Positions 5,564-5,624 of a stretch of DNA of 5,624 bases are shown piece by piece. Both the position numbers and the translations under genes were made by a program. Origin of the DNA: an uncultured Collinsella sp. (GTDB taxonomy: Bacteria; Actinomycetota; Coriobacteriia; Coriobacteriales; Coriobacteriaceae). How positions within the stretch are numbered: position 1 is the stretch's first letter; each line of letters opens with the position of its first letter. The stretch covers positions 1 through 5,624 of the forward strand of contig CAJJZO010000124.1 of NCBI GenBank assembly GCA_905197585.1, read 5' to 3'. The notes under the pieces were generated by a model. It did not search any database, had not been told where the DNA came from, and saw nothing but the letters and a program-made list of their open reading frames with translations.

Positions 5564-5576
5564 TGAAAATGGCTCG

Positions 5577-5624
5577 CTAGCCGATGGCGTTTTTGAGTTC
5601 CGCGCGGCGCTTTTTCATGCCCGT
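5577..5624 (-). CDS. C-terminal end of an unidentified protein (cut by the window edge)
   Basis: Read on the - strand from the window edge, one frame gives TGMKKRRAELKNAIG and then a TAG stop at 5577-5579. The short Lys/Arg-rich end with clean codons fits the tail of a real gene lying beyond 5624. The family cannot be told from 15 residues. The palindromes at 5428-5563 would lie just past its end. Confidence 0.45.
   Translation of the reverse strand, partial: TGMKKRRAELKNAIG

Larger units (their letters stand above)
5270..5576. other. Intergenic region, 307 bp, with promoter and two palindromic elements
   Basis: No convincing gene lies here. From right to left in the - direction it holds the GTGCCC/GGCACTCATT palindrome (5522-5563), the 19-bp-arm inverted repeat (5428-5494), about 90 bp of AT-richer DNA and the promoter of the beta-lactamase-like gene. 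A 73-codon frame on the - strand (5292-5513) runs through the inverted repeat and promoter and shows no family features. Confidence 0.7.

Overview
The window looks like chromosomal DNA from a high-GC Gram-positive gut actinobacterium, most plausibly a Coriobacteriia member such as Collinsella. This rests on the flavour of the proteins (ThrB, EngB/YsxC, Pfs-type nucleosidase), strong AGGAG-type ribosome sites and palindrome-rich spacers. It is recognition rather than a search result. No rRNA, tRNA, CRISPR array or transposase gene is visible.

Layout. Positions 1-90 are mostly homopolymer C, with G and A runs, and end in a good ribosome binding site. thrB (homoserine kinase) follows on the + strand, 91-972. 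Its stop codon lies inside the base of a nested palindrome of about 187 bp (966-1152). All later genes are on the - strand. Read in the - direction from the right edge they are: the last codons of an unidentified gene (5577-5624); a 307-bp spacer with two palindromic elements and a promoter; a membrane-anchored class A beta-lactamase-like protein (4151-5269, GTG start); mtnN/pfs (3332-4072); engB/ysxC (2703-3293); a DUF3990-type protein (1925-2608); and an XRE-family helix-turn-helix protein (1261-1959) whose start overlaps the DUF3990 gene by 35 bp.

How the genes work together. mtnN and engB are 38 bp apart and look like one housekeeping transcript. The DUF3990-XRE pair looks like an acquired toxin-antitoxin-type cassette. 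Its base composition is lower in GC than thrB, its two frames overlap, and it has its own control region: two 16-bp dyads that together form one perfect 20-bp-arm inverted repeat (2625-2671). On the - strand that repeat is followed directly by seven T and then by the toxin ribosome site. The same DNA could therefore be a paired operator for the XRE protein and a terminator that stops read-through from engB. This cassette is the best candidate here for a poorly described system.

Other points of interest are the thrB-stop palindrome, a beta-lactamase-like protein that keeps SDN and KAG motifs but has Met where the catalytic Lys of SxxK belongs, and a 19-bp-arm inverted repeat near the right edge that could form a pseudoknot.
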